Below are positions 8,769 through 17,080 of a stretch of 64,000 nucleotides of DNA, piece after piece. The position numbers were made by a program, and so were the translations under genes. The notes beneath the pieces were generated by a model, which worked only from the letters and a program-made list of their open reading frames with translations, did not search any database and was not told the origin of the DNA. Source of the DNA: an uncultured Opitutia bacterium (lineage in GTDB: Bacteria > Verrucomicrobiota > Verrucomicrobiia > Opitutales > Opitutaceae); assembly GCA_903859715.1 (NCBI GenBank), contig CAIONS010000009.1, positions 62,001-126,000 on the forward strand, read 5' to 3'. How positions within the stretch are numbered: position 1 is the stretch's first letter; every line of letters begins with the position of its first letter.

Positions 8769-9797
8769 TTAACGATTTCCGGCTCCGTCCGCGAGCGACA
8801 CCAGGCAGGCCGATTCAATGGCCTCGACGGACCAGCGTCGCATGCAGGCCATGGGCTCGGCGGCATTGATGCAGCGGCCGGGTGAGAACGGGCCCTCCTC
8901 GCAGGGCAGGCAGGCGAGGCCGGGCGTCCGTAGCACCTGGACCTGCGCGCGATGCCAGGCCGGATCCCAGGCCCACGCCGAGGGCCCGCTGATGATGACA
9001 CTTGGCGTACCAAGAGCCGAGGCGAGGTGCATGGGACCGGAATTGTTGCCGACGAACAATTGGGCACAAGCCAGCTGCGCGGTCAGCTCGCCCAAGGTGC
9101 GCGTTTCGCATCGTGTCACCCTGGAGGAAAGGCTGGCGCCGCGGGTTTCGGGAGTGTCGATCCAGATTACCTCGAATCGAGGCGACAGCTGCGTGGCGAG
9201 CCGGGCGAAGGAATCTAGGGACCAGCGGGTGTGGATCTGCTTTGATCCAGCATGGATCAGCACCCGCCCGGCCTGCCGCGGGCTGGCAGGGCTGAGATGG
9301 TTGAGGTTGGGGACGGGTGGCGTTGCCGCCCAGTTGTTCGTTTGGTCAAGGGCCGACACGAGAGCCCGCGCGGTCTCCCAATTCCATTGGGCCATGCTCC
9401 ATCCGGGCGCCAGGGCCACCTCGTGCGTCAGGGTGTGGTGCAGGCGGATTCTCAGGCCCGCGGCTCCAACCCGGATCGGGCCGCCGGCCAGGCGCGCCAG
9501 CGCATGAGCCACGCTGCCTTGGTCGTAGCTGACCAACGAAGCGTCGAAGCGACGTCCGGTGAACCGGGCGGCCCATGACATGAGTTCCCACGGACGCTGC
9601 CACGCGTTCTTAAACGCCTCCGGCGTGCTGGTCAGCAGATCTTCGCGGGCGATGTCCGCCTCGTACAACGCTGCGACATGGGGTGCGGTTACTACGGTCA
9701 GCCGCCATTGCGGATACTGGCGGCGCAATGCCTGCACCACCGGCAGGAACACGACGTTGTCGCCGAGGTGGTTGACCTTGAGAATCAGCAGATGCAT
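8769..9797 (-). CDS. Glycosyltransferase family 9 (heptosyltransferase-like)
   Basis: 342 residues from the ATG at 9797 (MHLLILKVNHLGDNVVFLP). The GT-B fold signatures are present: the N-terminal LGDNVVFLPVVQALRRQYP motif, HAGSKQIHTRWSLDSFARL at the domain junction, and LFVGNNSGPMHLASALGTPSV for the nucleotide-sugar site. A Cys-rich stretch near the C-terminus (CLPCEEGPF...C...C) matches the cluster seen in many bacterial heptosyltransferases. It probably adds a sugar to lipopolysaccharide core or a similar glycan. The start is 13 bp after the stop of the methyltransferase fragment and the end is 4 bp before the O-antigen ligase gene. Confidence 0.88.
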   Translation of the reverse strand: MHLLILKVNHLGDNVVFLPVVQALRRQYPQWRLTVVTAPHVAALYEADIAREDLLTSTPEAFKNAWQRPWELMSWAARFTGRRFDASLVSYDQGSVAHALARLAGGPIRVGAAGLRIRLHHTLTHEVALAPGWSMAQWNWETARALVSALDQTNNWAATPPVPNLNHLSPASPRQAGRVLIHAGSKQIHTRWSLDSFARLATQLSPRFEVIWIDTPETRGASLSSRVTRCETRTLGELTAQLACAQLFVGNNSGPMHLASALGTPSVIISGPSAWAWDPAWHRAQVQVLRTPGLACLPCEEGPFSPGRCINAAEPMACMRRWSVEAIESACLVSLADGAGNR

Positions 9798-9810
9798 TGC
9801 GGGCCCGGCG

Positions 9811-10227
9811 TCAGAGTTTCGTAACCACGGCTTGGGTGAACCACAGGGGAACGACGGTCTCGGGCTTATCGGCAAAGAACTCGTCGAACGCGCGTTTGAC
9901 GCCCGGGACAGTCGTGTCGCCGTAGTCATGGGTGATGATCAGGCCGCCGCGCACCATACGCGGATAAAACCACTCCAGTGCGCTCCGCGTGGAGGCGAGC
10001 AGATCCACGTCGAGATGAACGAACTTGAAGCGCAGGGCCATGTCCTGCTCCAGCGGCTTGGCTGACTCCGGGAAGAACCCGGAATGAAAATGCACGGCGG
10101 GAAACCCCGCCAGATAGGCCCGGACCTGTTCGACGCTCGTGTCGCCCGACTCGCCCTCGTAAAAGGCGCCATCAGTCAGCGGATCGACGGGAGGCATGCC
10201 GGCGAATGTGTCGAAGAGGAGCAGGTC
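9811..10227 (-). pseudogene. TylF/macrocin O-methyltransferase family, C-terminal part (split by inversion)
   Basis: 138 residues of a class I SAM-dependent methyltransferase: DLLLFDTFAGMPPVD, then KFVHLDVDLLASTRSALEWFYPRM and GGLIITHDYGDTTVPGVKRAFDEFF. These are the middle and end of TylF-like proteins, including the metal-binding HDYGD. The SAM-binding N-terminus is missing. It lies on the opposite strand at 11434-11721. The frame stays open to an ATG at 10242, but those first codons come from antisense flippase sequence and are not native. Joining the two halves across the GGCC at 10228-10231 gives a 234-residue protein of normal length. Confidence 0.85.
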
Positions 10228-10231
10228 GGCC

Positions 10232-11431
10232 ATGGCGCTCACGGCGCTCGTCGGCCTCTCGCAGTTCGCCGATCTCGGAGTTGCGATGGCGCTGCAGCAA
10301 AAACTCTCTGAAGCCTGGGCCCGCGGCGACCAAGCCGGACTGCGCAGAACCTATGCCAGCGGTCAGCGCCTCCTGCTTGGCCTTGGCTTGGGGTGGCTTG
10401 TCGTCCTGGCTCCCGCAGCGTGGTGGCTTGGCCGCCACGCGCTCACTGCCCCGCAGGGTGCCGGCGAACTCCTGTCCCCACTCTCATGGCTGATCGTCGC
10501 TATCGCCGTCGCCGCGGGAATACCGCTTTCAGCTGGGCCACGACTGGCGGCGGCAATCCAACTCGGCTGGATTCATGCCGGCTGGACCGCGGTCGCCAAT
10601 CTGGGGACGCTCCTCGCCGTCTGGGCCTTGGCCCGGACGGGCAACACGGGGACCGTGACGATAATTTCATTGCTGTGCGCCAGCCAGGTCATCCCCGGTT
10701 GGATCACGGCCTTCTCTCTTTCACGGCGACTCCGCTGGCAGGGTCATGCCCGTGCCGAGACAGCCTCGGTTTGGCAACTATGGCATGCGGGCCGGAAATT
10801 CGCGGCGCCCAACCTTGCCGGTGCCCTTCTCACGGCCGCCGCCCCTGCGGCGGTCGCGCGTTTTGGCGGCTATGCCGCCAGTGCCGCCTTCACGGCTCTT
10901 CAACGGCTTTTCGGCACCGCCCAGCAGGCGCATGCCATGGTCTTGGCCCCCCTGTGGCCCGCCTGGGCCGAGGCGGCGGGCCATGGCGAAGCGGCCTGGG
11001 TCAGGCACTCACTGCGGCTTGCGCTCGGCTTCACCGCGATGGTCTGTATTGCCCTTGGGGTCGCGGCGGCGGCCTGGCCTGGCATCATCCATCTCTGGCT
11101 CGGGGCCGGCGCCCCCGTGCCTCCGGCAACCTATGCCTGGCTCATGGCTGTTTGGATCAGCGCCACCATGTTTGGCCAGACCTTGAGCTATTTTCTGCTG
11201 AGCCTCGGCCGGCTCGAGCGCATCACCCTCCATGTGGCGGCAGCCCACGTGCTCACTTTGGCGGGCGTCGGTTTGCTCGGATTTTTCATCGGCGGCACCG
11301 GGGTCGTGACGGCCCTCGCCGCTGGCGCCGCGCTGGGGACCTTGCCCCTGTTTGTGAGCGAAAGCGCGACGGCTTGGCGCGAATTGCCCCGGAAGAATTC
11401 GACGGACGACACGTCCGTGGTCATGTCTTGA
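10232..11431 (+). pseudogene. Polysaccharide flippase (Wzx/MATE-like), body without N-terminus
   Basis: 399 residues with about eleven hydrophobic helices, starting ALTALVGLSQFADLGVAMALQQKL. That is the segment that normally follows the first helix in Wzx/polysaccharide biosynthesis proteins. GLSQFADLGVA is a recognisable family motif after helix 1. The first roughly 60 residues are missing here and lie on the minus strand at 11718-11900. The rebuilt protein is 460 residues, normal for a lipid-linked oligosaccharide flippase. The stop is 2 bp before the ATG of the TylF N-terminal half, so the two genes were adjacent in one operon. Translation could begin at the in-frame ATG at 10232, but helix 1 would be absent. 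Confidence 0.85.
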
Positions 11432-11433
11432 AC

Positions 11434-11721
11434 ATGCTCGACCGGGTCCGCCTTCATTTCATCGCGTGGCTGCTGGAGCGGTATCCGCAGGCGTATTTCC
11501 GCTGGAAGAAGATTGGCAAGCACCGTCTCTGTACAGACCGTGACTTCCTTGCCCTGCATGCACAAAGCCTGCGTGATGGGGAAGGACTGCAAGTCTTGGA
11601 GGAGCGATACAACCTCTGGGTGCTCACCCGCAGCGTGGCCCGGTTGCCCGGAGTCTTGGCAGAGGTGGGCGTTTATCGTGGCGGCAGCGCCAGGCTGATT
11701 GCCGCAGCCAAGGGCGGGGCC
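11434..11721 (+). pseudogene. TylF/macrocin O-methyltransferase family, N-terminal part (split by inversion)
   Basis: 96 residues, MLDRVRLHFIAWLLERYP through LTRSVARLPGVLAEVGVYRGGSARLIAAAKGGA. The EVGVYRGGSARL segment is the SAM-binding motif I of TylF-type methyltransferases. After GCC at 11719-11721 the homology stops and the frame runs into antisense flippase sequence until a stop at about 11850. The remainder of the gene is at 9811-10227 on the other strand. The intact enzyme would methylate a sugar hydroxyl, consistent with decoration of surface polysaccharide. Confidence 0.85.
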
Positions 11722-11900
11722 CAGCCAAAAGTCTCTGTGCCAAGCACCCGGAGTAATAACGGAACCAGCGCGAGCTGGCACAACCCCGACACCACCCGCG
11801 CCGCCGCCAGCGCCCCGGCATTCTGCCCCACGCGGCGCCAGCGCCGGTGAGCGCCATGGGTGGCGTGAGTTACTGAGGTTGGAGGTGCGGCGTTGCTCAT
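11718..11900 (-). pseudogene. Polysaccharide flippase, N-terminal 61 residues (split by inversion)
   Basis: The ATG at 11900 opens MSNAAPPTSVTHATHG, then RVGQNAGALAAARVVSGL and LALVPLLLRVLGTETFGW. This is the first cytoplasmic stretch and helix 1 of a Wzx-like flippase, with the typical LLxRVLGxExFGxWAL signature cut after GW. Beyond 11718 the frame continues in antisense of the methyltransferase and has no homology. The start is 94 bp downstream of the GT9 stop at 11995. Confidence 0.8.
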
Positions 11901-11994
11901 GGAATACTGGCGGGTATTGCTGCGCGGACTGGCCATGGTGGCCAGCCTTTCATGCGTGCCATCGTCCACCGGGAAAGTTTGCGCCCGGTTGGAC

Positions 11995-12936
11995 TCAATG
12001 GGCGCTGAGCCACGACTGGACGCGGGACCAGACCTCATCGGTCGAAAGATCCAGCAGGCAGTTAGGTGTGGGGAAGCGGCAGGCGTCGAAGCAGGGCTTG
12101 TAGGGGCAAGGCGCGCCCTCGATCCAAGCGGCTTGCGGATGTTGCGGAGCGAACAGTTCAGGGAGCTGCGGGCCGAAAATCGTGAAGGTCGGCACGCCGA
12201 GCAGAGCGGCGAGATGGCCGGGGCCGGAGTCGTTGCCGATGAAACGGCCGGCTGTGGCCAGGATATCGAGCAGCTGGCCGAGATCGCGCAGGGAGTCGTC
12301 GAGCATCACGACTTCCCAGCCGACGGCGCGGAGCCGGCGAGCAACTTCATTGAACCGTTCGACGGGCCACTTGCGGACGGGATGGCCCGCCCCGGTGTGA
12401 ATCACGAGGCGGCGGACGGCAGAGGCGGAAGGCGAGATGCGAGTGGCGAGTGGGGGCAGATCCCAGCTGAGGGTGGAGGCCAGGGCGCGCCAGTGGTCGG
12501 CGCGATGCGGCCGCACTGGATGTGGCAAGGACTGCGTCAGCAAAAGGCGTGAGCCCGCGCGGGGAAATCCGAGCCGGCGGCGGGCTCCGGCGAGGGTCAG
12601 CAGTAAGTGATCGCGGGGATCCGGTCGCACGGAAAGGCCGAGATCGAACTGCCGGGCGCGCAGTTCCGACCGTACGCGGGCCAGTTCGCGCCAAGGCCAG
12701 CGGTGCAGGCGGTATTTTCCGGAGAACGCGGTCCACGGTGCGGTCAGCGACACCAGTTCGACCGCGGGAGCAAAGCGAGCGAGCAGCGGTGCGGCGTGGG
12801 GTTTGGCCAGCAGGGTGACTGTGGCGTGTTGCGTGGCGGTCTGCAGGAACGGCAGGGCCAGGGCCAGATCGCCGAGGCCCCACAGCTCGGTCACGAGCAG
12901 GCGCGGCGGCAGGGAGGCGTGCGAAGGTTTTGCCAA
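11995..12936 (-). CDS. Glycosyltransferase family 9 (heptosyltransferase-like)
   Basis: 313 residues. It has LLVTELWGLGDLALALPFLQ at the N-terminus, HTGAGHPVRKWPVERFNEVA in the middle and RFIGNDSGPGHLAALLGVPTF near the C-terminus, the standard GT9 pattern. As in the paralogue at 8769-9797, the C-terminus has a Cys-rich stretch (CPYKPCFDACRF...NC). It is the first gene of the minus-strand glycan operon and starts only 24 bp from the divergent exosortase gene, so the two promoters must overlap each other or the coding ends. It probably builds lipopolysaccharide core or another surface glycan. Confidence 0.87.
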   Translation of the reverse strand: MAKPSHASLPPRLLVTELWGLGDLALALPFLQTATQHATVTLLAKPHAAPLLARFAPAVELVSLTAPWTAFSGKYRLHRWPWRELARVRSELRARQFDLGLSVRPDPRDHLLLTLAGARRRLGFPRAGSRLLLTQSLPHPVRPHRADHWRALASTLSWDLPPLATRISPSASAVRRLVIHTGAGHPVRKWPVERFNEVARRLRAVGWEVVMLDDSLRDLGQLLDILATAGRFIGNDSGPGHLAALLGVPTFTIFGPQLPELFAPQHPQAAWIEGAPCPYKPCFDACRFPTPNCLLDLSTDEVWSRVQSWLSAH

Positions 12937-12960
12937 GCGTGCGGAGTTAAGTTCTGAATC

Positions 12961-14625
12961 ATGGGCATGACAAGCAGCCTGCGGCGGGGAGGGAAATTTT
13001 TATGGCCCGGGCTGGCCTGTGCACTGGCGGGAGCGGCGATGTTTCAGTTTTTCGGGAACGCCACGCGCGGGTACATCGATTCGGCTTCGTTGTTTTATTG
13101 GTGGGGCTTTCAATGGGTGAATCCCGGCTCGGAGACGGAACACGGGCTGCTGATCCTGCCGCTGGCGGTGTGGCTGCTCCTGCGCAATTTGCGCAGGACG
13201 GAGATGGGAGAGGGGAGTTGGGAGTTGGAGGACCGGGTGTGGCCGGGGGCGGTGGCGATGTGGGCGGGGCTGGTGCTGCATGCGCTGGGGTTTGCGGCCC
13301 AGCAGACGCGGGTGTCGATTGTGGCGCTGCTCATATTCACGTGGGGCGTGATGCGGTTCGTGGGTGGCCGGCGATGGGGACGCGCGGCGCTTTTCCCGCT
13401 CGGGTTCCTGGTGTTTGCGATCCCGTTCAATGCGCTGGATTCGGCGGGGTTCTGGCTGCGGCTGTGGGTCATCCGGGCGAGTGCGGGGCTGGCGCATGCG
13501 GCGGGCATCGGGGTGCTGGAGAGCGGCACCCAGCTCGTGGCTCCGGACGGCCGCTACCAATATGATGTCGCGGCCGCATGCTCGGGCGTGCGTTCGCTGA
13601 TGGCGTTGCTCGCGCTGTCCTTGCTCGCGGGCTATCTTAATTTCCGTTCGTGGTGGCGGCGGGGCGCCCTGCTGCTGCTGTGCTTTCCCTTGATCTATGT
13701 CGGCAATGTGGCGCGGATTTCGTCCATCATCTTCGTGGCGCAATGGCGCGGCCAGGTGTGGGGCGAACGCGCCCACGATGTGATGGGCTACGGCGTGTTC
13801 GTGATCGTGCTTGGCGGCATGCTGCTGGCGGCGCGACTGATCGAGCGGTGGTGGCCCGAGGCGGCGTCGCCGCCGCTGGAGAAAGGAGAAGGGAGAAAGG
13901 AGAAGGGGGCTGAACCTGCGCGGTTCGGATGGGTGAGTGCGGCGGTGATTGTGGGGCTGGCGGTCGTGGAGATGGCTTTTCTGGCGCACTTGGCGGCGTT
14001 GCCGCCGCGCGGGAAAGTAGGCGTCCGGCTGATGGCGGATGGGGTGAATCCGGTCGAGCTGCCGGTGTTTCTGGGTACGGAGTGGATTGGCCGGCGGGCG
14101 GAGGTGAGCGCAATCGAGCGGGAAATCCTGCCGCCGGACACCGGGTTTTCGCGGAAGGATTACGTTGAGCTTTCCGATTCGGCGCAGCGCGTATTTTTGT
14201 CGGTGGTGCTGAGTGGGCGCGACCGCACCTCCATTCACCGGCCGGAACTTTGCCTCGTGGGCCAGGGCTGGACGATTGGCGCCACGAGCGGGCATCGTTT
14301 TTCCTATCCGGGAAGTCCGACGGAAAACTTTCCCGCGACCGTGCTGCACGTACAGCGGGAAGTGCGGACGCCGCGGGGAACCGTGGCGGTGCCACAACTG
14401 GTCGTTTACTGGTTCATTGGCGGCGACACGGTGGTGGCCACGCATTGGGAGCGGCTGGCGGTCGATGCCTGGAACCGCGTGATGCATGCGCGGGCAGACC
14501 GTTGGGCCTATGTGCTGATGCAGACCGATGCGCGCGACGGCGAAGCCGCGGCGTTGGGCCGGATGCAGGCGGTGCTGAACCAGACGCTGCCGGTCTATGC
14601 GGAGCCGCCGCAGGGCGGCAAGTGA
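12961..14625 (+). CDS. Exosortase fused to EpsI domain
   Basis: 554 residues in two parts. Residues 1-290 are a polytopic exosortase with the transpeptidase-like triad in its usual contexts: Cys207 in [16 protein letters not shown], Arg252 in [13 protein letters not shown] and His272 in [12 protein letters not shown] charged linker ([10 protein letters not shown], encoded by a GA-rich repeat around 13880-13905) leads to one helix, then an EpsI/DUF3485 domain with [17 protein letters not shown] and VVYWFIGGD. Exosortases cleave C-terminal sorting tags (PEP-CTERM and relatives) of exported proteins, usually together with exopolysaccharide systems. The adjacent glycan operon fits that. No tagged substrate is visible in the window. 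Confidence 0.9.
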   Translation: MGMTSSLRRGGKFLWPGLACALAGAAMFQFFGNATRGYIDSASLFYWWGFQWVNPGSETEHGLLILPLAVWLLLRNLRRTEMGEGSWELEDRVWPGAVAMWAGLVLHALGFAAQQTRVSIVALLIFTWGVMRFVGGRRWGRAALFPLGFLVFAIPFNALDSAGFWLRLWVIRASAGLAHAAGIGVLESGTQLVAPDGRYQYDVAAACSGVRSLMALLALSLLAGYLNFRSWWRRGALLLLCFPLIYVGNVARISSIIFVAQWRGQVWGERAHDVMGYGVFVIVLGGMLLAARLIERWWPEAASPPLEKGEGRKEKGAEPARFGWVSAAVIVGLAVVEMAFLAHLAALPPRGKVGVRLMADGVNPVELPVFLGTEWIGRRAEVSAIEREILPPDTGFSRKDYVELSDSAQRVFLSVVLSGRDRTSIHRPELCLVGQGWTIGATSGHRFSYPGSPTENFPATVLHVQREVRTPRGTVAVPQLVVYWFIGGDTVVATHWERLAVDAWNRVMHARADRWAYVLMQTDARDGEAAALGRMQAVLNQTLPVYAEPPQGGK

Positions 14626-14720
14626 CATGTGGCATGTGACGAGTGACAAGAAGTCGACGCCGGTGGCTGGATTCCTGTTACTTGATCCTTGTCACTTGTG
14701 ACTTTCCGCGCGGCCACGCG
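14626..14720. repeat. GTGAC-rich intergenic repeat cluster
   Basis: Short direct and inverted units based on GTGAC/GTCAC with 3-5 nt spacers: GACATGTGGCATGTGACGAG at 14624-14643, then TTGTCACTTGTGAC near 14690. Related clusters occur at about 16363-16395, 16498-16531 and 17028-17060, all between genes. Confidence 0.6.
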
Positions 14721-14779
14721 CGGAATGACCTGAAGAAAGATTGAACTTTCAGCCGGGCGCCCGTTAGCGTCCGCGTCCT

Positions 14780-16360
14780 TTGATATCCGCCCATGCCACG
14801 TATTTTTCCCTGCTGCTCGCCGACGGCGAGCCGGGTGACTGGTCATTGCCGGTCGCGCTCGTGGTTGGGGGAGGCATCGGGTTTCTGGTCGTCTGGGCGC
14901 TGACCCGCCATACGCGCCGCGTGGCGCACGAGCAGGCGGCGGAGCTGGCCGAGGTGGCGCGCCGCGAGGCGGCCGTCGCGGCCGAGGAGATGAAGCAGAA
15001 GGCCGAGGCGGAAATTCAGGAAAAGCGCGCCGAGGCCAACCGCGAATTTGACCGGCGCGAGATCGAGGCGGACGTGCGGCTCCGCGAAATCCGGGCCCAC
15101 GAGGAATCGCTGGCGCTGCTCGACTATCAGTTCGAGCAGAAGCAGGAGCGCCTCAACCGGGAAAACGCCGCGGTGAGGCAGGCGCGGGACGCGATGCGCG
15201 CTCTCTCGAAAAGCGTGCGCAAGCGGCTCGAGGGCGTTTCGCAGATGGACGCCGAGGAAATCCGTCTCGCGCTGCGCGAGGAGGTCCAGCTCGAGTGCCA
15301 GGACGAGTTGCGCGTGCTGCGCCGGGAGACGCTGGAGAAATCCGAGCAGGAACTGCAGACCGACGCGCGCCGCATCCTGGTCGCCTCGATGCAACGGCTG
15401 TCGAGTAAGCCCAACAACGATCTGACCTCCACGCTGGTTTCACTGCCGAGCGAGGAAATGAAGGGCCGCATCATCGGTCGTGAGGGCCGCAACATCAAGG
15501 CGTTCGAGGCCGCCACGGGCGTCACCGTGCTGATCGATGAATCGCCGCAGATGGTGATGCTGTCGTCGTTCGACCCGATGCGCCGCGAGATTGCGCGGGT
15601 CGCTTTGGAAGCCCTGGTCAAGGACGGGCGCATCCACCCGGCGACCATCGAGGAATTCGTGAAACGGGCGCAGGAGGAGATCGAGTTCACGACGACGCAG
15701 GCGGGTGAGGAGGCGGTCGCGAAGCTCAACATCAACGGCCTGCACCACGAGATCATCAAGCTGCTCGGCCGGTTGAAATTCCGTTTTTCCTACAACCAGA
15801 ACGTGCTGGACCATTCCATCGAGACGGCGTTCCTCGCCTCGATGCTGGCCAGCGAGGTCGGCCTCGATCCCAACCTCGCGAAGCGGGCGGGACTGCTCCA
15901 CGACATCGGCAAGGCGGCGAATGGGGAACTCGAGGGCAGCCACGCGCACATCGGCGGTGAATTCATCAAGCGCTACGGTGAAACGCCGATCGTCGTCAAT
16001 GCGGTGGCGGCGCATCACGAGGAAATAAAGCCCGAGACGGTTTACGCGGGCCTCGTGATCCTGGCCGATACCATTTCCGCGGTGCGGCCCGGCGCGCGGG
16101 CCGAGTCGATGGCGCTGTACGCGCAGCGACTGGAACGGCTCGAGAAACTCGCCCTCAGCCTGGACGGCGTGCAGCAGGCCTTCGCCATCCAGGCGGGCCG
16201 CGAGATCCGCGTGGTGGTGTCCCCGCAAACCGTGACGGACGACCGGGCGCGGGAGCTGGCGAAGGAGCTGCGCGCGAAGATCGAGGCGGAGCTGCAATAT
16301 CCGAGCGCGATCAAGATCACGGTGATCCGGGAGCAGCGGTTTACCGAAACCGCGACATAG
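14780..16360 (+). CDS. rny: Ribonuclease Y
   Basis: 526 residues. The order is one N-terminal transmembrane helix (LPVALVVGGGIGFLVVWAL), a charged coiled coil to about residue 200, a KH domain with GRIIGREGRNIKAFEAATGV, then an HD domain with GLLHDIGKA and a downstream AHHEE. This is the full RNase Y architecture at normal length: a membrane-anchored endoribonuclease that starts mRNA decay. The start is uncertain. The only in-frame candidate that keeps the helix is TTG at 14780, without a clear ribosome binding site. An ATG at 14793 is out of frame, and one extra base there would give MPTYFSLLLA, so a 1-bp indel near 14797 is possible. Confidence 0.93.
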   Translation: MISAHATYFSLLLADGEPGDWSLPVALVVGGGIGFLVVWALTRHTRRVAHEQAAELAEVARREAAVAAEEMKQKAEAEIQEKRAEANREFDRREIEADVRLREIRAHEESLALLDYQFEQKQERLNRENAAVRQARDAMRALSKSVRKRLEGVSQMDAEEIRLALREEVQLECQDELRVLRRETLEKSEQELQTDARRILVASMQRLSSKPNNDLTSTLVSLPSEEMKGRIIGREGRNIKAFEAATGVTVLIDESPQMVMLSSFDPMRREIARVALEALVKDGRIHPATIEEFVKRAQEEIEFTTTQAGEEAVAKLNINGLHHEIIKLLGRLKFRFSYNQNVLDHSIETAFLASMLASEVGLDPNLAKRAGLLHDIGKAANGELEGSHAHIGGEFIKRYGETPIVVNAVAAHHEEIKPETVYAGLVILADTISAVRPGARAESMALYAQRLERLEKLALSLDGVQQAFAIQAGREIRVVVSPQTVTDDRARELAKELRAKIEAELQYPSAIKITVIREQRFTETAT

Positions 16361-16536
16361 AAAAGTGACGAGTGACGAGGGACATGTGACGAGCTGCTAA
16401 CGCGCGGGCCGGTTTGATTGATCGGTGGCGGGGCGGTTGTGGATAGATAGGCTGCCTTCTCGTGGGCGTTTCACTTGCTCAATCCTGACAGATTTCTGAA
16501 CTCGTCACACGTCACACGTCACATTTCACTTTCCCC

Positions 16537-16893
16537 ATGTCCGACCCGAAACTCCTCGAAACCTTCCCGAATCCCGCGCCGCAGCGCGACTATGTGATCG
16601 AGCACACGCATCACGAGTTCACGTCGCTGTGCCCGATGACCGGACATCCGGACTTCGCCGACATCCTGGTGCGCTATGTGCCGGACAAGAAGTGCGTCGA
16701 GCTGAAGTCGCTGAAGCTTTATTTCCACGCGTTCCGCAACGAGGGCATCTTCTTCGAGGCGGCAACGAACAAGATCTGCGACGATCTCGGCGCCGCGCTT
16801 CAGCCGCGCGAACTCACAATCGTCGCCGATTGGAAGGCGCGGGGGGGGTTCACATCGCGCGTGACGGCAGGGTGGAAACGGAAACGAAAGTAA
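16537..16893 (+). CDS. queF: NADPH-dependent 7-cyano-7-deazaguanine reductase QueF, type I
   Basis: 118 residues, the short unimodular form. The catalytic Cys32 lies in TSLCPMTGHPDFADI, with Asp39 as general acid. The family motif ELKSLKLYFHAFRNEGIFFE follows at residues 55-74 and binds NADPH and substrate. QueF reduces the nitrile of preQ0 to the amine of preQ1, a step in queuosine tRNA modification. It stands alone between GTGAC repeat clusters, with no other que gene in the window. The start is ATG at 16537. Confidence 0.95.
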   Translation: MSDPKLLETFPNPAPQRDYVIEHTHHEFTSLCPMTGHPDFADILVRYVPDKKCVELKSLKLYFHAFRNEGIFFEAATNKICDDLGAALQPRELTIVADWKARGGFTSRVTAGWKRKRK

Positions 16894-16961
16894 CAAATTC
16901 CAAGGGACAAGTGGCAAAGGAGGGTCTGGAATTTGAAACGGGCGGTTTGAAAACCGTCAGA

Positions 16962-16985
16962 CAGCCTCCTTACGTCGGCTGCTAC
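16962..16985. repeat. 24-bp dispersed repeat, copy 1
   Basis: CAGCCTCCTTACGTCGGCTG followed by CTAC. A copy with one mismatch (C for T after CCT) lies at 59558-59581. Both are in intergenic DNA just after a plus-strand gene. Confidence 0.75.
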
Positions 16986-17080
16986 TAGCTCATAGGCAGT
17001 TGCCGGCGTGAGCGGGCCGGACATCTTCTTGGCACTTGTGACTTGTCCCTTGTCACTTTCGCGGCGACGAAGCCGCAGCG

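Larger units (their letters stand above)
10228..11721. other. Inverted segment bounded by GGCC tetranucleotides
   Basis: The left border is GGCC at 10228-10231 and the right border GGCC at 11718-11721. Reversing everything between them joins the flippase N-terminus (minus, ending TTTGGCTGGGCC) to ATGGCGCTCACG in frame, and the TylF N-terminus (AAGGGCGGGGCC) to GACCTGCTCCTC in frame. No longer inverted repeat flanks the borders, and no recombinase gene is nearby. Confidence 0.85.

Noticed and set aside
10180-11770. Site-specific invertase sites at the inversion borders
   Set aside because: I compared about 15 bases on each side and see only GGCC in common; known serine or tyrosine invertase sites have longer inverted repeats and a nearby recombinase gene, which is absent.
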